Source: an uncultured Bacteroides sp.
Lineage (GTDB): Bacteria > Bacteroidota > Bacteroidia > Bacteroidales > Bacteroidaceae
Direction: 5' to 3'
Assembly (NCBI GenBank): GCA_905203765.1
Contig: CAJKXC010000008.1
Span: 1 to 64,000, forward strand
Length of the DNA: 64,000 nucleotides
Positions 9,329-15,945 of the stretch are shown here, piece after piece; positions within the stretch are counted from its first letter, which is position 1, and every line of letters begins with the position of its first letter. The notes under the pieces were generated by a model. That model saw nothing but the letters and a program-made list of their open reading frames with translations, ran no database searches and was not told the origin of the DNA. Both the position numbers and the translations under genes were made by a program.

Positions 9329-10216
9329 TTATTTCTTCAGCGTATCAAGGATGCCGATGATACGTTCCAATTCTTCTTCGTTATTGAACGGGATACTGAT
9401 TTTGCCTTTTCCTTTCTCCGAGCAAGTAAGTTGTACTTTGGTGCTGAAGAAACCGGATAGCTGTTGCTTCAGCATATCGAACTCTTCGGGCAGCTTGGCG
9501 CGCTTGGGCGCGATCTTGCGGGTGCCGCTTTTCACGGTTTCGCCTTCGCTCAGGGATTTTACGAGCTCTTCCACCTTACGCACGGAATATCCGTGTTCTA
9601 CAATCTCTTCGTATATCTTCACTTGCAGTTTGGGGTCGCCCAGCGTTACCAGGGCACGGGCGTGACCCATGTCTATCTGCTTGTTCTGCAATCCCATCTG
9701 TATGGGGGCGGGCAGCTTCAGCAGTCGCAGGTAGTTGGCAATGGTGGTACGTTTCTTGCCTACACGTTCGCTGAGGCGTTCTTGCGTCAGGTCGTATTGT
9801 TCCAGCAGGTGCTGGTAGGCAAGGGCTATTTCCACGGAGTTCAGGTCTTCGCGTTGTATGTTTTCGATGAGCGCCATTTCCATGACGTTCTCGTCGTCGG
9901 CTGTGCGGATGTAGGCAGGGATGCTTGTCAGTCCCGCCATCTGCGAGGCACGGAAGCGGCGCTCTCCGGCTATGATCTGGTATTCGTCGTCGCTGAGCTT
10001 GCGCAGGGTGATAGGCTGGATGATGCCTATCTCGGAGATGGAGTCGGCCAGTTCCTGCAACGCCGTCGGGTCGAACTCGCGGCGGGGCTGGTTGGGATTG
10101 ACGGCAATCTTCGACAGTTCTATTTCGTTGATGGATGAAGAGCCTTCGGTCTGCACTTCGTCCATGGAGAGCAGGGCATCCAGCCCGCGTCCTAATGCGT
10201 TTCTTTTCTGTGCCAT
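9329..10216 (-). CDS. parB: Chromosome-partitioning protein ParB
   Basis: Binds parS sites and loads condensin during origin segregation. It is 295 residues. The N-terminal ParB/Srx nuclease-like fold carries the CTP-binding GERRFRA motif (IIAGERRFRASQMAG, near residue 85). A central helix-turn-helix (LTQERLSERVGKKRTTIAN, near residue 150) follows, with a C-terminal dimerisation region. It lies downstream of parA, separated by an 83-nt gap carrying octamer and heptamer repeats, and abuts the DUF5683 gene. No perfect parS (TGTTnCACGTGAAACA) was seen in the window. Confidence 0.96.
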   Translation of the reverse strand: MAQKRNALGRGLDALLSMDEVQTEGSSSINEIELSKIAVNPNQPRREFDPTALQELADSISEIGIIQPITLRKLSDDEYQIIAGERRFRASQMAGLTSIPAYIRTADDENVMEMALIENIQREDLNSVEIALAYQHLLEQYDLTQERLSERVGKKRTTIANYLRLLKLPAPIQMGLQNKQIDMGHARALVTLGDPKLQVKIYEEIVEHGYSVRKVEELVKSLSEGETVKSGTRKIAPKRAKLPEEFDMLKQQLSGFFSTKVQLTCSEKGKGKISIPFNNEEELERIIGILDTLKK

Positions 10217-10220
10217 CTGT

Positions 10221-10248
10221 TTAATTACGAATTACTAATTACAAATTA
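10221..10248. repeat. Heptamer repeat directly before parB
   Basis: On the plus strand the units are TTTAATT, ACGAATT, ACTAATT, ACAAATT. On the coding (minus) strand they end 4 nt before the parB ATG at 10216, in the untranslated spacer from parA. Confidence 0.6.
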
Positions 10249-10268
10249 ACCATGCGGGATGCTTGCCG

Positions 10269-10308
10269 CACTTTATCACTCTACCACTTTATCACTCTAT
10301 CACTTTGC
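10269..10308. repeat. Octamer repeat at the parA 3' end
   Basis: Five 8-nt units: CACTTTAT, CACTCTAC, CACTTTAT, CACTCTAT, CACTTTGC. The array spans the parA stop codon (10300-10302) and the parA-parB spacer. A period of 8 differs from the 7-nt arrays nearby. Confidence 0.65.
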
Positions 10309-11076
10309 TGCTTTCTCATTCCGGCTTATCAGTTCCTTGGCAAGCGCCATGTGGTTCTTGGCTCCGGCGGAGTCGGCATCGTACAAAATGGTGGGCAGGC
10401 CGTAGCTGGGCGCTTCGCTCAACTTGACGTTGCGCTGGATGACGGTGTTGAACACCAGTTCCTGGAAGTGGCGTTTCACTTCGTCGTAAATCTGATTGGC
10501 CTGGCGCAGGCGCGAGTCGTACATCGTCAGCAGGAAGCCTTCGATTTCGAGTGCCGGGTTCAACTTCGATTTGATGATCTTGATAGTGTTCAGCAGTTTG
10601 CTGATGCCTTCCAGTGCAAAGTATTCCGCTTGTACGGGGATGATAACCGAGTCGGCGGCAGTCAGAGCGTTGACTGTAATCAGTCCCAGTGAGGGCGAGC
10701 AGTCTATCAGGATATAGTCAAACTCATCCCGTAGCGGGGCGAGCACTTCTTTCAGTATCTTCTCGCGGTTTTTGAGGTTGAGCATTTCTATTTCGGCGCC
10801 TACCAGATTGATGTGGGAAGAGATCACCTTCAAGGTATCTATCTCCGTGTCGTGGAGAGCCTCGCGCACGTCGGCACGGTCGATAATGCATTCATAAATG
10901 GTACATTCCGACTGCTTGATGTCCACACCCAAACCTGAAGAGGCATTGGCCTGCGGATCGGCATCTACAACGAGGACTTTCTTTTCGAGCGTGGCGAGTG
11001 AGGCTGCGAGGTTAATCGTTGTCGTAGTCTTACCTACACCACCCTTCTGGTTAGCCATAGCAATTATTTTTCCCAT
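10300..11076 (-). CDS. parA: Chromosome-partitioning ATPase ParA (Soj family)
   Basis: A 258-residue deviant Walker ATPase that works with ParB in chromosome segregation. The P-loop KGGVGKTTT (MANQKGGVGKTTTTINLAAS, near residue 15) has the signature lysine. The Walker A' segment VVDADPQANASSGLG and the Walker B region ILIDCSPSLGLITVNAL are intact. The ATG at 11076 is preferred to an upstream TTG. A -7 box (TATATTTG, minus strand, 11253-11260) lies about 180 nt upstream, so parA probably heads the five-gene operon. Confidence 0.96.
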   Translation of the reverse strand: MGKIIAMANQKGGVGKTTTTINLAASLATLEKKVLVVDADPQANASSGLGVDIKQSECTIYECIIDRADVREALHDTEIDTLKVISSHINLVGAEIEMLNLKNREKILKEVLAPLRDEFDYILIDCSPSLGLITVNALTAADSVIIPVQAEYFALEGISKLLNTIKIIKSKLNPALEIEGFLLTMYDSRLRQANQIYDEVKRHFQELVFNTVIQRNVKLSEAPSYGLPTILYDADSAGAKNHMALAKELISRNEKAAK

Positions 11077-11252
11077 AATCAAAGTATTTATTGGCAGCGA
11101 AATAAGTGATAATTCCGGATAGCGCCTACAAATTCGGAGAAAGATTGCAAAAACGGTTGATAAGTCGGCGGTTTTGTTAATAACTCACAGGCGGTTATCT
11201 CCGTTCTCTCTTCTAAGCATACGCTTAAAGCACTTCTCCTTTATTTGGTGGG

Positions 11253-11260
11253 CAAATATA
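11253..11260 (-). promoter_or_regulatory. -7 promoter box of the parA operon
   Basis: The plus strand reads CAAATATA, giving TATATTTG on the coding strand, a match to TAnnTTTG. No good -33 TTTG was found at the standard spacing. It implies a leader of about 170 nt for parA. Confidence 0.45.
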
Positions 11261-11331
11261 CGTATTTATCTTGAATTGAAGCAGCTTTTTTGTCTCGCTT
11301 GCAGAAGATTAAGATTTGTTTTACGCAATTT

Positions 11332-11817
11332 TTACTTTACGGTTTGCGCTTCCGCCTGCATTTCTGCCTGTTCCTTCTTTAGCGTCTCCGGCCTCAACTG
11401 GTCGGCGGGGAAGTATTTGCTCAGTGGGTAGCGGAAGAAACTCATGTCCCGCCGCAGCTGGTTCATCAGCCCGCGGTCGGGCTTGAAGTAGATGCGCGAC
11501 ACTTGCACCTTGCCGGGCATCACGTCGTCCGGATGCTCGAATCCCTCGCTCGTTATCGCCAGGTTGAAGGAACCCAGCCCTTTGATGGTGACCGACTCGC
11601 CTTCGCGGAGAGCTTCTTCGATATACTTCGGCAGGTCCACCAATACGCTTTGCACGTCGCCCTCGCTCATGCCCTTGCGGGCAGCCATCCGGCGTGCCAG
11701 TATGTTGGTAGTCACTCCGCCGCGCACTTGCAGCGTCCGCTGCACGGCATAATACAGTTGTTTCATCCCTTCCTTGGTGCGGAAGAGCTTCTTCCTTACT
11801 AAATAAACCATTCCCAT
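11332..11817 (-). CDS. HU family DNA-binding protein (HU-related, extended)
   Basis: A 161-residue relative of the histone-like HU/IHF family, longer than classical HU (about 90 residues). The core runs from about residue 25 to 125, with VLVDLPKYIEEALREGESVTIKGLG being the typical HU helix-turn and beta-arm entry. The tail after about residue 130 is Glu/Gln-rich. Such HU-related proteins are abundant in Bacteroidetes and their binding targets are mostly unknown. Two ATGs (11817 and 11811) are both possible. It is divergent from surE across a spacer that holds a 22-nt periodic array. Confidence 0.85.
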   Translation of the reverse strand: MGMVYLVRKKLFRTKEGMKQLYYAVQRTLQVRGGVTTNILARRMAARKGMSEGDVQSVLVDLPKYIEEALREGESVTIKGLGSFNLAITSEGFEHPDDVMPGKVQVSRIYFKPDRGLMNQLRRDMSFFRYPLSKYFPADQLRPETLKKEQAEMQAEAQTVK

Positions 11818-11906
11818 ATTCTTAATCTTCGTTAGTTTGTTACTTCAAATACAGTAGCCTGGCAATCAGAACACTTATTGCTTTCGTCTTGAACACTCTT
11901 GCTTTT

Positions 11907-12060
11907 GCTGCACAAGATGCCATCTTAAGCTGCACAAGATGGCATCTTATGCAACACAAGATGGCATCTTGTGCAGCAAAGGTAAGGATGCTTTGGCAGA
12001 AAAGCAAGTATCTTTCGGATGAAAAACAAGTATCTTTCAGGAGAAGGGCAAGTATCCTTT
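11907..12060. repeat. 22-nt periodic intergenic array with palindromic units
   Basis: Units recur every 22 nt. The palindromic core AAGATGSCATCTT starts at 11914, 11936 and 11958, inside GCTGCACAAGATG-type units. CAAGTATCYTTY starts at 12005, 12027 and 12049 in the same 22-nt spacing. The arms 11906-11926 and 11958-11978 form a 21-bp perfect inverted repeat. The array sits in the divergent spacer between the HU-like gene and surE. No coding or transposon signal is visible. Confidence 0.85.
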
Positions 12061-12108
12061 CCGGGAGAATGAATAGTCAATATCCTTTCTTCTTTCTTTC
12101 TTTTTGAG

Positions 12109-12116
12109 TACTTTTG
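12109..12116 (+). promoter_or_regulatory. -7 promoter box of surE
   Basis: TACTTTTG matches the Bacteroides -7 box TAnnTTTG, 24 nt before the surE ATG. The -33 region is T-rich without a clear TTTG at the right spacing. Confidence 0.5.
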
Positions 12117-12139
12117 CAGCATCATAATTAAAGAAGAAT

Positions 12140-12904
12140 ATGGAAAATCAGAGACCTTTGATATTGATTTCCAATGATGACGGCATCATTGCGAAAGGTA
12201 TTAGCGAGTTAATAAAGTTTCTTCGTCCGCTGGGCGAGATTGTAGTAATGGCACCGGATGCTCCGCGCTCGGGCGCTGCTTGTGCGCTGACAGTGACGGA
12301 ACCGATACGCTATCAGTTGCTCCGCAAGGATGTGGGGCTGACGGTTTATAAGTGCTCCGGTACTCCCACCGACTGTGTGAAATTAGCTTTCCATACCGTG
12401 CTCGACCGCAAGCCCGATCTCGTAGTAGGCGGTATCAACCACGGCGACAACTCTTCCATCAACGTGCACTACTCCGGCACGATGGGCGTAGTGGTAGAAG
12501 GCTGTTTGAAAGGTGTTCCTTCCATCGGCTTCTCCCTTTGCAACCACGAGCCGAATGCCGACTTCGAACCTGCCGGCCCTTATATCCGTGAGATAGCCCG
12601 CCAGGTATTGGAAAAAGGCTTGCCCCCGTTGACGTGCCTGAATGTGAACTTCCCCGATACGAAGGAACTTAAAGGGGTAAAGATATGCCAGCAGACCAAA
12701 GGTCAATGGACTAACGAATGGGAGAACTTTGCCCACCGCGGAGATACCCACTATTACTGGCTGACCGGTGAATACGAGAACCTGGATGCCGAAAACGAAC
12801 AGAACGACCATTGGGCGCTGGACAACGGCTATGTAGCCATTACCCCGACTACCGTGGACGTCACTGCATACGGCTTGATAGATGAATTGAAAACCTGGTT
12901 TTGA
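12140..12904 (+). CDS. surE: 5'/3'-nucleotidase SurE
   Basis: A metal-dependent phosphatase that removes phosphate from nucleoside monophosphates. It is 254 residues, normal for SurE. The N-terminal metal site is ISNDDGI (near residues 10-16). The conserved MAPDAPRSGAACALT, CSGTPTDCVKLA and GGINHGDNSSINVHYSGT segments are present, the last holding the second metal asparagine. lpxB lies downstream on the same strand, separated by a 133-nt spacer with inverted heptamer arrays. Confidence 0.96.
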   Translation: MENQRPLILISNDDGIIAKGISELIKFLRPLGEIVVMAPDAPRSGAACALTVTEPIRYQLLRKDVGLTVYKCSGTPTDCVKLAFHTVLDRKPDLVVGGINHGDNSSINVHYSGTMGVVVEGCLKGVPSIGFSLCNHEPNADFEPAGPYIREIARQVLEKGLPPLTCLNVNFPDTKELKGVKICQQTKGQWTNEWENFAHRGDTHYYWLTGEYENLDAENEQNDHWALDNGYVAITPTTVDVTAYGLIDELKTWF

Positions 12905-13033
12905 ATAGGTGATAGTTGAGAGTTGATAGGTGATAGTTGCTATGCAGCATGTCAGCCTTGCAATCTTGATTACTAATTATCAACTCTCATCTATTACCTT
13001 TCATCTATCAACTATCACCTCTCAACTATCAAC
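12902..13033. repeat. Two inverted heptamer arrays between surE and lpxB
   Basis: The first array (about 12902-12939) repeats GATAGTT/GATAGGT-type heptamers. The second (12978-13033) has eight units reading TATCAAC, TCTCATC, TATTACC, TTTCATC, TATCAAC, TATCACC, TCTCAAC, TATCAAC, and ends 4 nt before the lpxB ATG at 13038. The two arrays are reverse complements, so the transcript could fold into a long hairpin just before the lpxB start. Confidence 0.75.
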
Positions 13034-13037
13034 TATT

Positions 13038-14177
13038 ATGAAGTACTATCTGATTGTCGGCGAAGCTTCCGGCGACCTTCATGCCTCTCACCTGATGGCT
13101 GCGCTGAAAGAAGAGGACCCCCATGCGGAGTTCCGCTTCTTTGGTGGCGATATGATGGCTGCCGTGGGCGGTACGATGGTGAAGCACTATAAGGAACTGG
13201 CGTACATGGGTTTTATCCCCGTGTTGCTGCACCTGCGTACCATCTTTGCCAATATGAAGCGTTGTAAGGAAGACATCGTGGCCTGGCAACCGGATGTGCT
13301 GATTCTGGTGGATTATCCCGGCTTTAACCTGAGTATTGCCAAGTTTATCCATGCCCATACATCGATTCCCGTTTACTATTATATCTCTCCCAAGATATGG
13401 GCGTGGAAGGAGTACCGCATCAAGAACATCAAGCGGGATGTGGACGAGTTGTTCTCTATTCTTCCCTTCGAGGTGGAGTTCTTCGAGGGCAAGCACCAAT
13501 ATCCTATACACTATGTAGGCAATCCGACGATGGACGAAGTGACCGCTTTTCAGACTTCTTGTTCCGAGACATTTGATGACTTTGTGCAAGCCAACGGACT
13601 GCCTTCCCGGCCTATTATTGCTTTGTTGGCAGGCAGCCGCAAGCAGGAAATCAAGGATAATTTGCCCGATATGCTTCGGGCTGCCGCCGCTTTCCCCAAT
13701 TATCAGTTGGTGCTGGCAGGTGCTCCCGGTATCTCTCCCGAGTATTACGAACGGTATGTGGGCGATGCGGATGTGAAGATTATCTTCGGTAAGACATTCC
13801 CGTTGCTCCGGCAGGCAGATGCCGCGCTGGTCACTTCGGGTACGGCTACGCTGGAAACCGCTTTGTTCCGTGTGCCCCAGGCTGTGTGCTACCATACGCC
13901 GATAGGGAAGGTGATCGCTTTCCTGAGGCGACATATCCTGACGGTGAAGTATATCTCCCTGGTCAATCTCATTGCCAATCGCGAAGTTGTGAAGGAGCTG
14001 GTGGCGGATACAATGACGGTAGAGCAAATCCGCTCGGAGTTGGAGCGCATCCTATATAATAAGGAGTACCGGCAGCGGATGCTGGACGGGTACGAGTATA
14101 TGGCATCGCGCCTGGGCGAGGCTGGAGCGCCGAAGCGGGCGGCGCAGGAGATGGTGGCGTTGCTGAAAGACTTCTGA
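13038..14177 (+). CDS. lpxB: Lipid-A-disaccharide synthase
   Basis: Joins UDP-diacylglucosamine and lipid X to form the lipid A disaccharide on the inner face of the inner membrane. It is 379 residues from MKYYLIVGEASGDLHASHLM. The GEASGD nucleotide-fold entry, YYISPKIWAWKEYRIKNIK, LAGSRKQEI and the VTSGTATLETALF segment are all family hallmarks of this GT-B enzyme. A reading frame opens 36 codons earlier but runs through the heptamer repeats and is not credible. An intrinsic terminator follows about 20 nt after the stop. Confidence 0.97.
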   Translation: MKYYLIVGEASGDLHASHLMAALKEEDPHAEFRFFGGDMMAAVGGTMVKHYKELAYMGFIPVLLHLRTIFANMKRCKEDIVAWQPDVLILVDYPGFNLSIAKFIHAHTSIPVYYYISPKIWAWKEYRIKNIKRDVDELFSILPFEVEFFEGKHQYPIHYVGNPTMDEVTAFQTSCSETFDDFVQANGLPSRPIIALLAGSRKQEIKDNLPDMLRAAAAFPNYQLVLAGAPGISPEYYERYVGDADVKIIFGKTFPLLRQADAALVTSGTATLETALFRVPQAVCYHTPIGKVIAFLRRHILTVKYISLVNLIANREVVKELVADTMTVEQIRSELERILYNKEYRQRMLDGYEYMASRLGEAGAPKRAAQEMVALLKDF

Positions 14178-14197
14178 GAATTTGTTAAAATATATAG

Positions 14198-14225
14198 AGC
14201 CGGTGCAGTAAATGCCCGGCTTTTG
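14198..14225 (+). terminator. Intrinsic terminator after lpxB
   Basis: Arms AGCCGG (14198-14203) and CCGGCT (14216-14221) are followed by a short T run (TTTTG). The stem is short but GC-rich and sits directly after the lpxB stop. Confidence 0.6.
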
Positions 14226-14265
14226 TATTTCCTATACAGAAACAAACAAAAAAAAGACTTTGATT

Positions 14266-15006
14266 ATGAAGAGACTACATTGGTTATTTATGGCAATATG
14301 TTTGGCAGTGATGCCTGCATTGCAATCGTGTGATGATACTGACGGATATTCATTGGGCGATTTTACCCCGCCGAACTGGGCTACCGTGCGCGTTACGGGA
14401 AATGCTTTCTATCTGGACAGCGATGCCTGGGGAACGCTATGGCCGGTAAACACAGACCTGGGATGGTATGATGCAGTAGACGGACAGCGTGTACTGACGA
14501 TATTCAACCCCCTGTCGGATGAATTCCAGGGATACGACCATGCCGTAAAGGTGTTGAGGTTGCAGAATGTGCTGACCAAAGAAGTAGAGACGTTGACCCC
14601 CGAAAATGATGAAGAACTGGGCAATGACCCCGTAGTGATCTATCAAGGAGACATCACCATCAGCGGTGGTTACATGAATATCTTCTTTGTGCAGAACCTG
14701 CCCGCCAAGACGAAACACCGCATCAGCCTGGTGCGTCCGCAAGACGATGCGGACTTGTACGGTGAAGATGGTTATATCCATCTGGAACTGCGCTACAACG
14801 ACTACGATGATTTGACCAACCATTATGACTATGGCGCTGTGTCTTACAATCTGAACAGTCTGGATGTGACTTCCGAAACGAAAGGTATCAAACTGAAACT
14901 GAACTCAAAGACAAATGGCGATGTAGAAGTAACTTTCGACTTGAAGCAGGCTTCGAATAGCAATGTGAAGGATAACTTCGATTTGTCGAATATGCAGTTA
15001 AAATAG
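14266..15006 (+). CDS. NigD-like lipoprotein
   Basis: A 246-residue predicted lipoprotein. The signal peptide MKRLHWLFMAICLAVMPALQ is followed by the lipobox cysteine in SCDDTDGYS. The pattern YSLGDFTPPNWATVRVTG, then a YLDSDAWGTLWPVN segment and a C-terminal beta-rich part, fits the NigD-like family (N-terminal OB-like plus C-terminal domain), common in Bacteroides and of unknown role. Start chosen at 14266, where the signal peptide begins; an in-frame extension to 14212 is unlikely. A bidirectional terminator separates it from cdsA. Confidence 0.8.
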   Translation: MKRLHWLFMAICLAVMPALQSCDDTDGYSLGDFTPPNWATVRVTGNAFYLDSDAWGTLWPVNTDLGWYDAVDGQRVLTIFNPLSDEFQGYDHAVKVLRLQNVLTKEVETLTPENDEELGNDPVVIYQGDITISGGYMNIFFVQNLPAKTKHRISLVRPQDDADLYGEDGYIHLELRYNDYDDLTNHYDYGAVSYNLNSLDVTSETKGIKLKLNSKTNGDVEVTFDLKQASNSNVKDNFDLSNMQLK

Positions 15007-15031
15007 GAGAGAGAGAATCAGTGTGTGTGAA

Positions 15032-15074
15032 AAAGCGCCAAGGTGACATGAATATATCATAGCCTTGGCGCTTT
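15032..15074. terminator. Bidirectional terminator between the NigD-like gene and cdsA
   Basis: AAAGCGCCAAGG (15032-15043) pairs perfectly with CCTTGGCGCTTT (15063-15074). The A and T flanks give U-rich tails in both directions, as expected between converging genes. Confidence 0.85.
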
Positions 15075-15099
15075 CTTTATGTCTTGTAGTGTAGCTTTC

Positions 15100-15945
15100 T
15101 TATCTGAACATCGTCATCGCATACAAGTAAACCACTGCTGCCGGAATAGCCAACAGCGCACTGTCGAAGCGGTCGAGCATACCACCGTGCCCCGGCAGGA
15201 TGTTTCCAGAGTCTTTTATGCCCAGTTGACGTTTCATCAACGATTCCGTGAGGTCTCCCCACGTGCCGAAGATAACGACTACTATCGCCAGTCCCGCCCA
15301 TTGCAAATAGGACATGAAAGGGAAGAAATGCGCAAATGCGCAAGACGATGCAATAGAGAAAACGGCCCCGCCAATGCTGCCTTCCCAGGATTTCTTGGGA
15401 GAGATGCGCTCAAACAAACGGTGCTTGCCGATGAGTGAGCCTACGCAATAGGCGCCCGTATCGCTCAACCAGATAAATACGAAGATGGAGAGCGGCAATA
15501 TGGGGTTGTATGTCACGCTGCTGGTTTCGGGAGAATTCTGGAAGGCAAGTACGTTGAGCAACGCAAAGGGCAGTGCTACGTACAGTTGGCTCAACATGGA
15601 GTAAGCCCAGTTGCCTATCGGGTTCTTTCTTTTGAGGTATAGTTCCGTTATCATCAGGTAAAGCAGCAGCAATAGGTAGGGAAGGAATACGCCCGAACCG
15701 ATGCCCTGCTGTGTGCAGAAGCTCATCAAAGCGAGGAAAAGATATGCACCGCCCAGGGCTGTGATGGTCTTGTTGATGGTTACTTCGTCGTTTTGATTGA
15801 CTAAGTGGGCGAACTCATATACGCTCAGTGCACTGATGATAGTAAACAATATACCGAATGAAAGGGGGCCGTAAAGAATACAGCCCACTAATACAGCTAC
15901 GAATAACACGCCGGTAATAGCGCGTTGGATGAAATTATTTTTCAT
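15100..15945 (-). CDS. cdsA: Phosphatidate cytidylyltransferase
   Basis: Makes CDP-diacylglycerol, the precursor of all phospholipids, in the inner membrane. The 281-residue protein has about eight hydrophobic segments and the C-terminal CdsA signature (LIGKHRLFERISPKKSWEGS, then TESLMKRQLGIKDSGNILPG and HGGMLDRFDS). Its start overlaps the end of ftsH by 11 nt, so the two are translationally coupled in an rsfS-ftsH-cdsA operon. Confidence 0.96.
   Translation of the reverse strand: MKNNFIQRAITGVLFVAVLVGCILYGPLSFGILFTIISALSVYEFAHLVNQNDEVTINKTITALGGAYLFLALMSFCTQQGIGSGVFLPYLLLLLYLMITELYLKRKNPIGNWAYSMLSQLYVALPFALLNVLAFQNSPETSSVTYNPILPLSIFVFIWLSDTGAYCVGSLIGKHRLFERISPKKSWEGSIGGAVFSIASSCAFAHFFPFMSYLQWAGLAIVVVIFGTWGDLTESLMKRQLGIKDSGNILPGHGGMLDRFDSALLAIPAAVVYLYAMTMFR

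Larger units (their letters stand above)
11818..12139. other. Divergent spacer between the HU-like gene and surE
   Basis: No gene seen. It holds a 22-nt periodic array (about 11907-12060) and a plus-strand -7 box TACTTTTG (12109-12116) that would give surE a leader of roughly 17 nt. Confidence 0.65.
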
